NCBI GenBank assembly: GCA_030765645.1
Contig: JAVCCE010000067.1
Location: forward strand, 1-62,467
DNA: 62,467 bases
DNA from: Candidatus Hinthialibacter antarcticus
GTDB lineage: Bacteria; Hinthialibacterota; Hinthialibacteria; Hinthialibacterales; Hinthialibacteraceae
Direction of reading: 5' to 3'
In this document: positions 16,837 to 25,511 of the stretch, in pieces
Position numbering within the stretch: the first letter of the stretch is position 1
Layout of the letters: each line of letters starts with the position of its first letter
The notes under the pieces: generated by a model
Database searches by the model: none
The model's input: only the letters and a program-made list of their open reading frames with translations
Told to the model about the DNA's origin: nothing
Translations under genes and position numbers: made by a program

Positions 16837-18108
16837 TCAAGTCTTGCGCGGCTTCTTTTTCGCGGCGGGAAACAACACGTTATTCAAAATTAACCGATAG
16901 CCCGGCGAGTTGGGGTGTTGCGATAAATCGGTGTCTTCTTCGCCGACCAGGTGTTGCGGGTCTTCGGGGTCGTGTCCGCCCAACAGGGTAAAGGTGCCTT
17001 CATTCAACGCGCCGTGAATATACTTGGCGACGCCGAATTGAGGAAAGTCGGCCAGCACGACGATATTGGGTTTTAATTTTGATTTACGAAATGCGGTGGT
17101 CTGTCCCCAGAAATCTTTAATTTTTTGGACGTGGTTTTGGGTCAACATGGTGGGGACGGGGTCAAACTTCGCCGAAAATTCAAACAGGTTAAAGGTGTCG
17201 CCCTGATAGCGTTCGCCTTGGGCGGTCGCCGGACTCGGACTGGTGTCGATGTCGGAATATTCATAAATCAATGGGTTGGGAATCAACGAAAAATTCTGAA
17301 AGGCGAGGCAGTGGGCGTAATTCAATTTGTCTTGAAAGCCGGGGGTGAGGCCGTCGCCGTCGATTTCTTTGGCGACGATATCCAAACCCAACGCTGCAAG
17401 CCCGATGTCGATGGTGTCGGTGGCTGCGCACATGGCGAAGATAAAGCCGCCTTGTTGAATGTAGGTTCGAATCGCGTCCGCCACCGCGCCTTTATGTTGC
17501 TGTACTTTTGAAAAACCTGCTTGGCGCGCGGCGGCTTCAAATTGCCGCACTTGTTGCAAGTACCAGGGCGCCGTGCGAAAGCTGCGAAAAAACTTACCGA
17601 ATTGCCCGCTAAAGTCTTCATGGTGCAGGTGGAGCCAGTCGTATTTGCCTAAACTGCCGTCGAGTACATCCTCGTCCCAAATCACATCGTACGGGATGTC
17701 TGCATAGGTCAGCGCAATGGTGACCGCGTCGTCCCACGGGTCGTTGGTGGGCGGCGCGTAAACGGCGACTTTGGGCGCTCGCTCAAGGGGGATGCGCTCC
17801 ATGTTTTTTGCGTCGATCTCAGCATAAATGCTTTCGACTTGCGCGTCGGAGATCGGCAGCGCGGTGACGCCGTTCATCGCGGCGCGGCGTTGGGTGGCCT
17901 GTGTTTCAAAAATCAAAAACGAGCCGCCGCGATAATTCAGCAGCCATTCGGCTTTATAGCGCTGCGGCGCCTGCAACGCCCAATAGGCGACGCCGTAGGC
18001 TTTGAGGTGGTTGGTTTGGGTTTCTTCATCCATGGGGATGAGCAACGCATCGGCGAACGAAGACAACGTGAATCCGAACAATAAAAAAATCAAGAAAATG
18101 CGTTTCAT
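16837..18108 (-). CDS. Exported protein of the family often auto-named 'asparagine synthetase B'
   Basis: 423 residues with a clear signal peptide (MKRIFLIFLLFGFTLSS, cleaved near FADA). The start at 18108 follows GAAGGA; the frame is open further upstream but runs into the next gene. Conserved-looking blocks include LLIPMDEETQTNHLKAYG, WLLNYRGGSF, NDPWDDAV-x-IALTYADIPYDV and YDWLHLHHEDFSGQ. I recall these blocks from proteins widespread in Bacteroidota that are labelled asparagine synthetase B, but there is no N-terminal Cys glutaminase domain and no AsnB ATP-pyrophosphatase motif, so that name is almost surely wrong. The middle (residues 245-290) resembles a class-I glutamine-amidotransferase-like fold with IFAMCAATDTID. 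Function unknown; location periplasmic. Confidence 0.8.
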   Translation of the reverse strand: MKRIFLIFLLFGFTLSSFADALLIPMDEETQTNHLKAYGVAYWALQAPQRYKAEWLLNYRGGSFLIFETQATQRRAAMNGVTALPISDAQVESIYAEIDAKNMERIPLERAPKVAVYAPPTNDPWDDAVTIALTYADIPYDVIWDEDVLDGSLGKYDWLHLHHEDFSGQFGKFFRSFRTAPWYLQQVRQFEAAARQAGFSKVQQHKGAVADAIRTYIQQGGFIFAMCAATDTIDIGLAALGLDIVAKEIDGDGLTPGFQDKLNYAHCLAFQNFSLIPNPLIYEYSDIDTSPSPATAQGERYQGDTFNLFEFSAKFDPVPTMLTQNHVQKIKDFWGQTTAFRKSKLKPNIVVLADFPQFGVAKYIHGALNEGTFTLLGGHDPEDPQHLVGEEDTDLSQHPNSPGYRLILNNVLFPAAKKKPRKT

Positions 18109-18131
18109 AAAATGGTTGCGTCCTTCAGTGG

Positions 18132-18731
18132 TTAACTCGCAAAGAAATACGTACCGGCTTTGAAGATTGTAACCCCAAGCATGAACATCGACGCCAGCGA
18201 CATGATGGCGCCAATCACAAGAACGATTGCGGAGGGGACGATTGCGATCAGTATGGCTTGTTTTTTGTCGAACCCGTGGACTTCGCGCAGGGCGTAATGC
18301 AGATAAAACCCAAACGCAGCGGCGATGAATAGATGATTGAGCAGCGGGATTGGAATGAGTAACAGAAAATACGAGACCCAACTATAGGCAACGCAACGAA
18401 AGATCGAATCGAAGGTGATGATCTCGCGATAACAGCGCACTAAGCCGTATAATGCTGTGCTGAGCATGTATAAAAATATGGTCCCATAAATGACGGAAGG
18501 GATCAACCATAAAATCGAAAAGCCCAAGGTGAACGGCGCCCAAAGCAGCGCATAAGCGCCGCGCGGCGCTGCGATGCAGAGCATGGCGAAAGCGGTCGGC
18601 TTCCAATACCCGCTTTGCGTTTTTTGTTCGCGGAACGCTTCTTTCGGCGACAACAAAATGCGGCGCCCTTGCTCAAAGTGCTCGTAGAGGAACTGCGAAA
18701 CGGTGGCTGATTTTGTTTTGGCTTCGTTCAT
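18132..18731 (-). CDS. Yip1-like integral membrane protein
   Basis: 199 residues from ATG 18731. An N-terminal soluble segment of about 50 residues ends in ILLSPKEAFREQK, the typical entry of bacterial Yip1-domain proteins, and is followed by five hydrophobic helices (about 52-75, 78-100, 118-140, 142-160, 170-195). These proteins have no established activity. It lies 23 bases upstream of the exported protein gene on the same strand, suggesting one transcript with it and perhaps uxs. Divergent from rarA with a 77-base gap. Confidence 0.7.
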   Translation of the reverse strand: MNEAKTKSATVSQFLYEHFEQGRRILLSPKEAFREQKTQSGYWKPTAFAMLCIAAPRGAYALLWAPFTLGFSILWLIPSVIYGTIFLYMLSTALYGLVRCYREIITFDSIFRCVAYSWVSYFLLLIPIPLLNHLFIAAAFGFYLHYALREVHGFDKKQAILIAIVPSAIVLVIGAIMSLASMFMLGVTIFKAGTYFFAS

Positions 18732-18808
18732 GGCCCTGTGTCTGTTACGCGCCGGATGGTTTATGCGCGGTTTTGGAGTATCATGCTTCCGAATTGTAGG
18801 CCAATTGT

Positions 18809-20188
18809 GTGAATTTTCCGATGGAAGAGACCAACCGACAAGACGCATTGTTTGAAAGCGCGGAAACTCCGCCGATTGACGCGCCTCAAAAGGGTGCGCC
18901 GCTGGCGGAGCGTTGCCGACCTGCGGCATTGAGCGAATTCGCCGGGCAGGAAGACGTATTGGGCGCCGACCGCCCCTTGCGTAAGGCGATTGAGAACGAC
19001 CGCGTCCCCTCGATGGTGTTGTGGGGGCCGCCGGGCAGCGGCAAAACTACCCTGGCTCGACTGGTCGCCCGTTTGACGCGCGCGCAGTTTCTTATGCTTT
19101 CCGCCACCAACAGCGGCGCCAAAGATTTGCGCCAGGTGGTCGAACGCGCCCAAGTCCACCGCAGCCGCAGCAAGACCATTCTGTTTATTGATGAAATCCA
19201 CCGCTGGAATAAATCACAGCAAGACGCGCTGTTGCCTCATGTTGAATCCGGCTTGATTACGTTGATCGGCGCCACCACCGAGAATCCCTCCTTCGAGGTC
19301 AACGCGGCGTTGTTGTCGCGTACCACGGTTTTTACTCTGGTATCATTGGAACCCGACCAATTGCTGCATGTATTAGAAAATGGCCTGGTGGTGTTGAAGC
19401 AGGACGGCCTCAACATCGAGGCCGAAGACGACGCGCTCGCGGCGATTGCGTCGGCGTCGCATGGCGACGCGCGGGTGGCGCTCAATGCGTTAGAACAAGC
19501 GGCGTTGTATTTTGCCGAAGACGATCAAACCGTCGTCTTGACCGTCGAGGGCGTATCGCGCGTCTTGCAAGAAAAGCGCATGTTGTACGACAAGTCGGGC
19601 GAAGAACATTACAACATCATCTCCGCGTTTCATAAATCGATGCGCGGCAGCGATCCGCAGGCGGCGTTGTACTGGTTCGCCCGCATGATGGAGTCGGGCG
19701 AAGACCCGCTTTACGCCGCGCGCCGCATGGTGCGTTTCGCTAGTGAAGACGTGGGGCTGGCTGACCCCAACGCCTTGCTGATTACCATCGCCGCCCGCGA
19801 CGCCTACCACATGTTGGGCAGCCCCGAAGGCGAACTGGCGCTGGCCGAAGCGGCGGTCTATCTGGCGACCGCGCCCAAAAGCAACGCGCTCTATCAGGCG
19901 TTCAACGAGGCCTTGGCGACGGTAAAGTCAAAGGGCTATCTGCCGGCGCCGATGCACATTCGTAACGCGCCCACCTCATTGATGAAAGACATGGGATACG
20001 GCAAAGGCTATCGTTATGACCACGATTTCGACCACGCCTACGCTGCGCAAAATTACCTGCCGGACCAAATCGCGAAGCAGGAATTTTACGAACCGACCTC
20101 GCGGGGCTTCGAGGCGAAAATTCAAGAACGCATGAACTATTGGAAAGAGCTCGCCGATAAACGAGACGGCGAGTCAGGCAAGAAATGA
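18809..20188 (+). CDS. rarA: Replication-associated recombination protein A (AAA+ ATPase)
   Basis: 459 residues. RarA/MgsA acts at stalled replication forks and binds single-stranded-DNA-binding protein. Walker A GPPGSGKTT (73-81), Walker B ILFIDEIHR (124-132), sensor GATTENPSFEVN, then the C-terminal MgsA oligomerisation region (AARRMVRFASEDVGLADPNAL). The first 35 residues are a variable extension. GTG at 18809 with TAGG upstream is the chosen start; ATG at 18821 is a close alternative. It overlaps birA by 4 bases (ATGA), so the two are co-translated. Confidence 0.95.
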   Translation: MNFPMEETNRQDALFESAETPPIDAPQKGAPLAERCRPAALSEFAGQEDVLGADRPLRKAIENDRVPSMVLWGPPGSGKTTLARLVARLTRAQFLMLSATNSGAKDLRQVVERAQVHRSRSKTILFIDEIHRWNKSQQDALLPHVESGLITLIGATTENPSFEVNAALLSRTTVFTLVSLEPDQLLHVLENGLVVLKQDGLNIEAEDDALAAIASASHGDARVALNALEQAALYFAEDDQTVVLTVEGVSRVLQEKRMLYDKSGEEHYNIISAFHKSMRGSDPQAALYWFARMMESGEDPLYAARRMVRFASEDVGLADPNALLITIAARDAYHMLGSPEGELALAEAAVYLATAPKSNALYQAFNEALATVKSKGYLPAPMHIRNAPTSLMKDMGYGKGYRYDHDFDHAYAAQNYLPDQIAKQEFYEPTSRGFEAKIQERMNYWKELADKRDGESGKK

Positions 20189-21222
20189 TCCCACCGTTGT
20201 TAGAGAATTATCACTGGTTACACAACCGCGATGATGCCACATTGCTGCTGCAGGCGATGCAACGGCGCCCGTTTCACCGTTTTTCCTTAGGAACCCTCGC
20301 TGAGAAAGCCAAATTGACACAGGCGGAAACCGTTCAGGCGATCGAACTATTGCAAGGCGAAGGCGTACGCATACTCGCGACGGCGCCGGGCGAATATGCG
20401 TTGGACCCGAAAAATGATCGTTTGCATCCTGACGTGATCGCCGCACAGTTGCCCACCAAATGGTGGGGGCGGCGGTGTTTGGTCGCGGAGCAATTGCCAT
20501 CAACGATTGACGCCGCGCGTCGATTGGCCGGGCAGCCGCCTGCGCACGGCTTGCTTGTCGTTGCAGAACATCAAAGCCAGGGACGCGGGCGTCAAGGCGC
20601 GGCCTGGGTGTCTCCCAAACAAAAAGACTTGTTGCTGACTTTTGTCGTCCGGGTGCGCGACTGGACGCCCTCGCTGTCGTTTCTTTCGCTCTATGCGGCT
20701 GTCGCGGTCGCTCGCGTGTTGGACACTGCTTATAACATTGGCATCGGCGTGAAATGGCCCAACGACCTCACCGTCAATGGCAAAAAGCTGGGCGGCGTCT
20801 TGGTTGAAATTGACTCAGAGCAGCAGTTGGTTTTTGTCAGCCTGGGTCTAAATGTTTTGAGCCTCCCCGATGATTGGCCAGAACAAACGCGGGAGGTCGC
20901 CGTCTCGCTGGCGATGTTAAACGACGAACCCTGGGACAGAAATTTGCTGCTGGCGCAACTGGGTTCTACCTGGGAAGCTCTGTGGGAAGGCGCCGCGCAA
21001 GATCACGGCGAAGCGGTGTTGGGGTATTGCCGCCGCTATTCAACCACACTCGGGCAAAATGTCTCCTTTCGCATCAAAGGAAAAAAACGGTCCGGGTTCG
21101 CTCGTGAAATCGACGAAAACGGTCGCCTGGTGTTAGAAAAAAATGATGGCGAGCGGTGCGCATTTTTATTGGAAGACGTTTGCGAATTACGCGTGATCGG
21201 CTCTACAATAAGTTCTCGTTGA
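20185..21222 (+). CDS. birA: Biotin-[acetyl-CoA-carboxylase] ligase, with N-terminal winged helix
   Basis: 345 residues. Attaches biotin to the carrier subunit of biotin-dependent carboxylases. Residues 15-75 look like a winged-helix domain (FSLGTLAEKAKLTQAETVQAI), as in repressor-type BirA. The catalytic part has GRGRQG (133-138), KWPND (190-194) and KLGGVLVE (200-207). The C-terminal SH3-like domain follows from about 290 (GQNVSFRIKGKKRSG). Having both parts, it may also repress biotin genes when loaded with biotinyl-AMP; no biotin operon is in the window. The ATG overlaps the rarA stop. Confidence 0.93.
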   Translation: MIPPLLENYHWLHNRDDATLLLQAMQRRPFHRFSLGTLAEKAKLTQAETVQAIELLQGEGVRILATAPGEYALDPKNDRLHPDVIAAQLPTKWWGRRCLVAEQLPSTIDAARRLAGQPPAHGLLVVAEHQSQGRGRQGAAWVSPKQKDLLLTFVVRVRDWTPSLSFLSLYAAVAVARVLDTAYNIGIGVKWPNDLTVNGKKLGGVLVEIDSEQQLVFVSLGLNVLSLPDDWPEQTREVAVSLAMLNDEPWDRNLLLAQLGSTWEALWEGAAQDHGEAVLGYCRRYSTTLGQNVSFRIKGKKRSGFAREIDENGRLVLEKNDGERCAFLLEDVCELRVIGSTISSR

Positions 21223-21259
21223 ATAAAACGTAAACCATACGAAATGACAAGGAACTCTT

Positions 21260-22234
21260 ATGTCTGATGACGATGGATTGCTTTGCGCTTACTTGCTCGA
21301 TGGAGACGGTGGAGGCCAACTCGTTGGTTGGGACGCCATCCATTCTCATAATAACGATTCATTGACTCTGTGGGTGCATCTCGACCGCAAACAGCAACAG
21401 AGCCAACAATGGCTTGAGCAGGACGCGGGGTTGGAAGCGCATGTCTGTGAAGCCATGTTAGAAGAAGTAACCCGCCCGCGCATTGAACGCTTTAAAGACG
21501 GCGTGTTATTGATTCTGCGTGGGGTGAACCTTAACGTCGGCGCCGACCCCGAAGACATGATTTCTGTTCGCTTGTGGGTCGAACCCAAACGCATCATCAG
21601 TCTGCGTTATCCGCGTTTGCAGGCAGTGCAGGCTTTGCGCGACAGCCTCGACGTAAAAAAAGGCCCTTGCGGCTCCGGTGATTTTATCGTGCAACTGGTC
21701 GACGGCCTTACCGACCGGATGGACCCGGTCATTGACGATTTGGAAGTGCAGATTGAAGAGTTTGAAACCGTAGCAATTGATCCCTCATCCCATCCCGATG
21801 TCTCCTTGCTGAGCGAACTGCGCCGCCGGGCGATTACGCTCCGGCGTTACATCGCGCCGCAACGAGAGGTGGTTTCCAGGCTTCAAGTTGAACCGTTGTC
21901 GTGGCTGGACGAAGTCTCTCGCGCTCAATTGCGCGAATCGTCTGACCAGATTCGCCGCTATGTTGAAGATTTAGACCTCGCGTATGAACATGCGTTGATT
22001 ATTCAAGACCAATTGCAACACCGCATGTCGGAACAAATGAACCGCACTATGTATTTGGTGTCGATTATTGCCGCCATCTTTTTACCGCTTGGTTTGCTGA
22101 CCGGTTTATTGGGCATCAACGTCGGCGGGATGCCCGGCGCGCATAACAGCGTCGCATTTTGGGTCGTTTGTATTATTCTACTTGTGCTTGCGTATATTCA
22201 AATTTGGGTTTTTCGCCGGATGAATTTCTTTTAG
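21260..22234 (+). CDS. CorA/ZntB-type divalent metal ion transporter
   Basis: 324 residues. A long acidic cytoplasmic domain (1-255) is followed by two C-terminal membrane helices, the standard CorA architecture. The selectivity loop after the first helix reads GLLGINVGGMPG, i.e. GIN in place of the GMN of magnesium CorA, followed by GGMPG; this is the ZntB/plant-symbiont pattern, so zinc transport is likelier than magnesium. The extreme C-terminus is basic and aromatic (FRRMNFF). The ribosome binding site AAGGAA stands 6 bases before the ATG. It lies 37 bases after birA on the same strand. Direction of transport is not deducible. Confidence 0.88.
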   Translation: MSDDDGLLCAYLLDGDGGGQLVGWDAIHSHNNDSLTLWVHLDRKQQQSQQWLEQDAGLEAHVCEAMLEEVTRPRIERFKDGVLLILRGVNLNVGADPEDMISVRLWVEPKRIISLRYPRLQAVQALRDSLDVKKGPCGSGDFIVQLVDGLTDRMDPVIDDLEVQIEEFETVAIDPSSHPDVSLLSELRRRAITLRRYIAPQREVVSRLQVEPLSWLDEVSRAQLRESSDQIRRYVEDLDLAYEHALIIQDQLQHRMSEQMNRTMYLVSIIAAIFLPLGLLTGLLGINVGGMPGAHNSVAFWVVCIILLVLAYIQIWVFRRMNFF

Positions 22235-22309
22235 ACGCGGGCTTCCACGTTCGCGTCATTGCGGGCGAAGCAGGCCATCGCACAGTATTTTGCAACCACT
22301 ATATACATG

Positions 22310-22346
22310 AAAAGGCGGGCGGTTCGCCGCCGCGAACCAACCCGCC
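22310..22346 (-). terminator. Hairpin terminator between convergent zntB-type gene and sppA
   Basis: A 12-pair stem (GGCGGG...CCCGCC and GGTTCG...CGAACC with a small internal loop) lies between the two convergent genes. Read on the minus strand it is followed by four U, fitting termination of sppA; on the plus strand the U-run is poor. Just before it, at 22255-22285, is a stretch (CGTCATTGCGGGCGAAGC) resembling a worn end of repeat B. Confidence 0.55.
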
Positions 22347-22364
22347 CTTCACTTCAACGCAATA

Positions 22365-23471
22365 TTAGTAAGGCATACGAAACTGGATCGGCGATTGCGC
22401 TTTGGCTTCATCAAGCCCGAACAGGTTTGACATTTTGCTCGACATGAGATCAAGCAGCGTGAGTTCTTCTTTTTTCTGTTCGATCACGGTCGGGTCGCTG
22501 CGCATTCCCGCGAGTTTGGCCGCTAGATCAATGGCGTCGTCGAGCGTTCCTAACTTGTCGACAAGCCCGACGGTTTTGGCTTGGCGTCCAGTATAGATTT
22601 TCCCTTCCGCTGAAGCGCGAACATAGGCCAAAATGGTTTCGTCGTCAGGACGAAAGCGTAGCGTTTGCGGCGCGGCGCTCTCATCGCTTTCACCGGTGGC
22701 GTCTTCGACGGCTTCGTCCGCCATACGCGCTTGAAAGCGGTCGCGTTCTTGCTGATATTCTTGAATTATAACGGTCAAATCGGGCGAGAAGGGAAACGTC
22801 TCGCCGTGCGTTTCCGCGTTCCAACTGTCAAGCACTTCTTCCACCTGGCTTCGGCGGCCTTGCGCAACGGCTTCGACAAATTGTTCGTATGTGTCGTCGA
22901 TGACGCTTTGCATCATGGCGCGTTCGTCGGTGGTCAGGGTGCGGTCATACGAACCCATGTCTTTATACTTGCCTGCTTTGACGGTCTCATAGTCGATGCC
23001 GATTTTTTCGAGCAACGCCTGCGCCTGCATGAATTTGGCGTAGACGCCGATGCTGCCGGTCATGGCGCCGGGGGTCGAGACAATCTGGTTCGCTTCACAG
23101 GCGACGTAATAGCCGCCCGAAGCCGCGACAGAATTGAAATAGGCGACCACCACCTTGCCGTGTTCATGGCGGATGTCGTGAAGGGCCTGATAGAGGTTTT
23201 GCGAAGGGCCGACCGCGCCGCCGGGGCTGTCGACTTCGAGCACAATGCCTTTGACGGAATGGTCGTCGCGGTAGGTTTCGAGTTGCTCGATCCAATCTTG
23301 TTCATAATAAATCGGGCCGACAATGCGCACTAACGCCAGGCGTTCTTTGCCCAGGATGTTGGGCGTCGAGCCTTGCACCATGTAAGCGATTATCGCGATA
23401 AAGACGCCCGCGAAGATCAAAAATAAAAAGAAAAAGGTTGCGAGTAACAGTAAACCTGTTGATTTCTTCAT
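22365..23471 (-). CDS. sppA: Signal peptide peptidase SppA with an internal insertion
   Basis: 368 residues. Membrane-anchored serine protease that degrades cleaved signal peptides. One N-terminal helix (5-30), then the ClpP-like domain: DSPGGAVGPS (81-90), SVAASGGYY with the likely nucleophile Ser118, GSIGVYAKF, and KYKDMGSYDR with the likely general base Lys170. This is the short (36K) class. Between the helix ending AVAQGR (206) and the conserved ASAEGKIYTGRQA (288-298) lies about 75 extra residues, acidic and Ser-rich, where other short SppA have only some ten residues. The C-terminal 50 residues are also unusual. The gene is divergent from the phosphoglycosyltransferase at 23677. Confidence 0.92.
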   Translation of the reverse strand: MKKSTGLLLLATFFFLFLIFAGVFIAIIAYMVQGSTPNILGKERLALVRIVGPIYYEQDWIEQLETYRDDHSVKGIVLEVDSPGGAVGPSQNLYQALHDIRHEHGKVVVAYFNSVAASGGYYVACEANQIVSTPGAMTGSIGVYAKFMQAQALLEKIGIDYETVKAGKYKDMGSYDRTLTTDERAMMQSVIDDTYEQFVEAVAQGRRSQVEEVLDSWNAETHGETFPFSPDLTVIIQEYQQERDRFQARMADEAVEDATGESDESAAPQTLRFRPDDETILAYVRASAEGKIYTGRQAKTVGLVDKLGTLDDAIDLAAKLAGMRSDPTVIEQKKEELTLLDLMSSKMSNLFGLDEAKAQSPIQFRMPY

Positions 23472-23676
23472 TGGTTATTTAGCCTTTTCTCGCTCGGCGC
23501 CGAACCGGTCGGCGTGAATTCATCGTGAGCGTATGATACTGTTCCATGGTCAGCATCGCCTTATGAAATAGCGCTGCTGTTGATAATCTATAGCGATTTT
23601 CGGGTTCGGCCCCGCCCAGCGACTGGGCTGGCTCCGAAACAGTATAACCCTTGCTTGGAGCGGATGAAATAAGCTT

Positions 23677-24762
23677 ATGCCTTTTGAATACGGAACCTTG
23701 TTTTTGGTGGTGATGTTGACGGGCTGGGCGGCGACCCCGTTGTGCTTGCATCTGGCGCGCGCGCTGGATTTGGTCGACCACCCCGCGGAACGCAAGGTGC
23801 ATGTTCAACCCATCCCCTATCTGGGCGGACTCGCGATATACGCCGCTGTGGCTGCGGGCTGCATCTACGTCGCCGTCTGGGCGCCGCACCTGCTCTATGC
23901 CCAATCTATTCAGCCCTCGCTGCTTGTCTTGTTCGGCGTTGCGACTTGTTTTCATGTTCTCGGCCTGATTGATGACGCCGTTTCGCTTTCGGCGGTGTTG
24001 AAAATGACAGTGCAAATCATCCTTGCGTCCGTGTTGGTGTCGCAGGGGTTCACCATTACCCAAATGACCAGCCCGATTGGCGGCGTCTTGCCGTTGGGGT
24101 GGGTCGGCGGCGTGTTGTCGGTGATTTGGATCATCACGTTAGTGAACGCTATTAATTTTATTGATGGTCTCGACGGCCTCGCGGCGGGCGTCGTTTTTTT
24201 TGCCGCGTTAGCGAATTTCTTGATCTCGCTTGATCCCTGGCAAAATTTCGTCTGTATAACGTCATTAATGTTGATGGGCGCCTGTTTGGGATTTCTGCCG
24301 TATAATTTTTCTCCAGCCAAAATTTTTATGGGCGACGCTGGTAGTTTGTTCTTGGGCGTGATGTTGGCGGGCGGGTCGCTGGCGAGCAACGTCAAAGGCG
24401 CAACGGTGATGTCGCTCTCGCTGCCGTTGGTGATTTTGACCATCCCGCTGATTGACGCGACGCTCACCGTTATTCGTCGTGGACGCCGCGGCGTCCATCT
24501 ATTCAAGGCCGACCGCGAACACATTCATCATCGTTTGTTGCGGCTGGGGTTGTCTGACCGTCGCGCGGTATTGTTGTTGTATGGATTATGTTTTTTGTTG
24601 TCGATGGCGGCGGTATTGGCGTCGAAGTTGCCGCCGCGTTATACATTTTTATTTATATTGGTTTTCTTGGCTGCTGTGGGCTGGGGGTATTTCGCTTTTC
24701 ATACGTTAGAACGCCGGGCGATGGCGTTCAACGGCGAAACTTCGCCGCCGCCGCAGCAATAA
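23677..24762 (+). CDS. WecA/TagO-type undecaprenyl-phosphate sugar-1-phosphate transferase
   Basis: 361 residues with about 10-11 membrane helices. It would transfer a HexNAc-1-phosphate from UDP to undecaprenyl phosphate, starting synthesis of a surface glycan. The PNPT-family motifs are present: LIDDAVSLSAVLKM near 100, NAINFIDGLDGLAAG near 150, FMGDAGSLFLG near 215 and the C-terminal loop FKADREHIHHRLLRLG near 270, the H-I-H-H being the WecA/TagO signature that separates it from MraY. The last 35 bases overlap the convergent gene. No strong ribosome binding site; the gene is preceded by 205 non-coding bases shared with divergent sppA. Confidence 0.9.
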   Translation: MPFEYGTLFLVVMLTGWAATPLCLHLARALDLVDHPAERKVHVQPIPYLGGLAIYAAVAAGCIYVAVWAPHLLYAQSIQPSLLVLFGVATCFHVLGLIDDAVSLSAVLKMTVQIILASVLVSQGFTITQMTSPIGGVLPLGWVGGVLSVIWIITLVNAINFIDGLDGLAAGVVFFAALANFLISLDPWQNFVCITSLMLMGACLGFLPYNFSPAKIFMGDAGSLFLGVMLAGGSLASNVKGATVMSLSLPLVILTIPLIDATLTVIRRGRRGVHLFKADREHIHHRLLRLGLSDRRAVLLLYGLCFLLSMAAVLASKLPPRYTFLFILVFLAAVGWGYFAFHTLERRAMAFNGETSPPPQQ

Positions 24763-25501
24763 ACGCGAGCGCCAAAATACCTGCGCCGCCCACGATACCA
24801 TATTGCCAACCGGTTCGCTTGGGCTTTTCTACAACAGTGCGTTCCGGCAGGATGATGTTGACTTCAGCGTCTGGCGCCGTTTCGTCAAACGAGACTTGGC
24901 CTTTGATCGAGTCTGTCCCGGGCGCAAACCCCTTCTCGTTTAGAATTTCATAATCAAACGGCTTGAATTCGCGATAGGGAATATGCCCTTCGTAATGAAC
25001 GCCGGGCGCGGTGACGATCTGCATCTGCTTCCAACCGGGCACGGTTTCTAAATCATAATCTTTTAATTGAAAGTCTAACGTGGCGCCGCGCGGCAGCCCC
25101 GCCGGCAGCGGACAGACATACCCCAGATCAACCTTGATGACGTGCATTCCATTATGGCCGAAATGAGCGTAAGCGTCGCCCATACGAAATTCCAGCGTTA
25201 GGGTTTCGTCGCCGATTTTTAGATATTGCCGCCCGCCGTAGCGTTTGCCTTCGGTTTTAACGTATTCTGCGCGCTCTTCGTCGGTGATGACGCCGTCGTC
25301 GTCAGGGTCAAGCCTCTGTGAGGCTTCCTCGGTGGAACTCAGCCCGAAAATGATTTGATAGACAAGCACAACCTGGGTTGGGGCCAGGGTGGCTTCGACG
25401 TAGCGGTCGATGCTTTCCGGGTTTAATGCGTGCGGCTGCGCGGCGAACGGCGCCGCCAGCAGCCATATCATTATTAGAAGTATAAACCGGGTTCGGTGCA
25501 T
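24728..25501 (-). CDS. Exported protein with EF-hand loop and C-terminal membrane helix
   Basis: 257 residues. Signal peptide (MHRTRFILLIMIWLLAAPFA), then a mainly beta domain. A canonical 12-residue calcium loop, DPDDDGVITDEE near residue 63, is embedded close to the N-terminus. A single membrane helix (about 233-252) precedes a two-Arg tail, so the bulk is periplasmic with the end inside. Similar N-terminal parts (HALNPESIDRYVEATL) are found in exported proteins linked to HupE/UreJ-type metal permeases, but no permease domain is attached here. It begins 10 bases after the DUF1015 gene and is probably in the same transcript. Function unknown. Confidence 0.75.
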   Translation of the reverse strand: MHRTRFILLIMIWLLAAPFAAQPHALNPESIDRYVEATLAPTQVVLVYQIIFGLSSTEEASQRLDPDDDGVITDEERAEYVKTEGKRYGGRQYLKIGDETLTLEFRMGDAYAHFGHNGMHVIKVDLGYVCPLPAGLPRGATLDFQLKDYDLETVPGWKQMQIVTAPGVHYEGHIPYREFKPFDYEILNEKGFAPGTDSIKGQVSFDETAPDAEVNIILPERTVVEKPKRTGWQYGIVGGAGILALAFIAAAAAKFRR

Positions 25502-25511
25502 GAGTTGTCGG

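Noticed and set aside
16837-18108. Asparagine synthetase B as a functional name
   Set aside because: No Ntn glutaminase Cys at position 2 and no ATP-pyrophosphatase loop; a signal peptide places it outside the cytosol.
18109-18381. N-terminal extension of the exported protein by 91 codons
   Set aside because: It overlaps the Yip1-like gene and would bury a textbook signal peptide.
22665-23333. Plus-strand open frame of 222 codons opposite sppA
   Set aside because: Shadow of sppA; no start signal and no family pattern.
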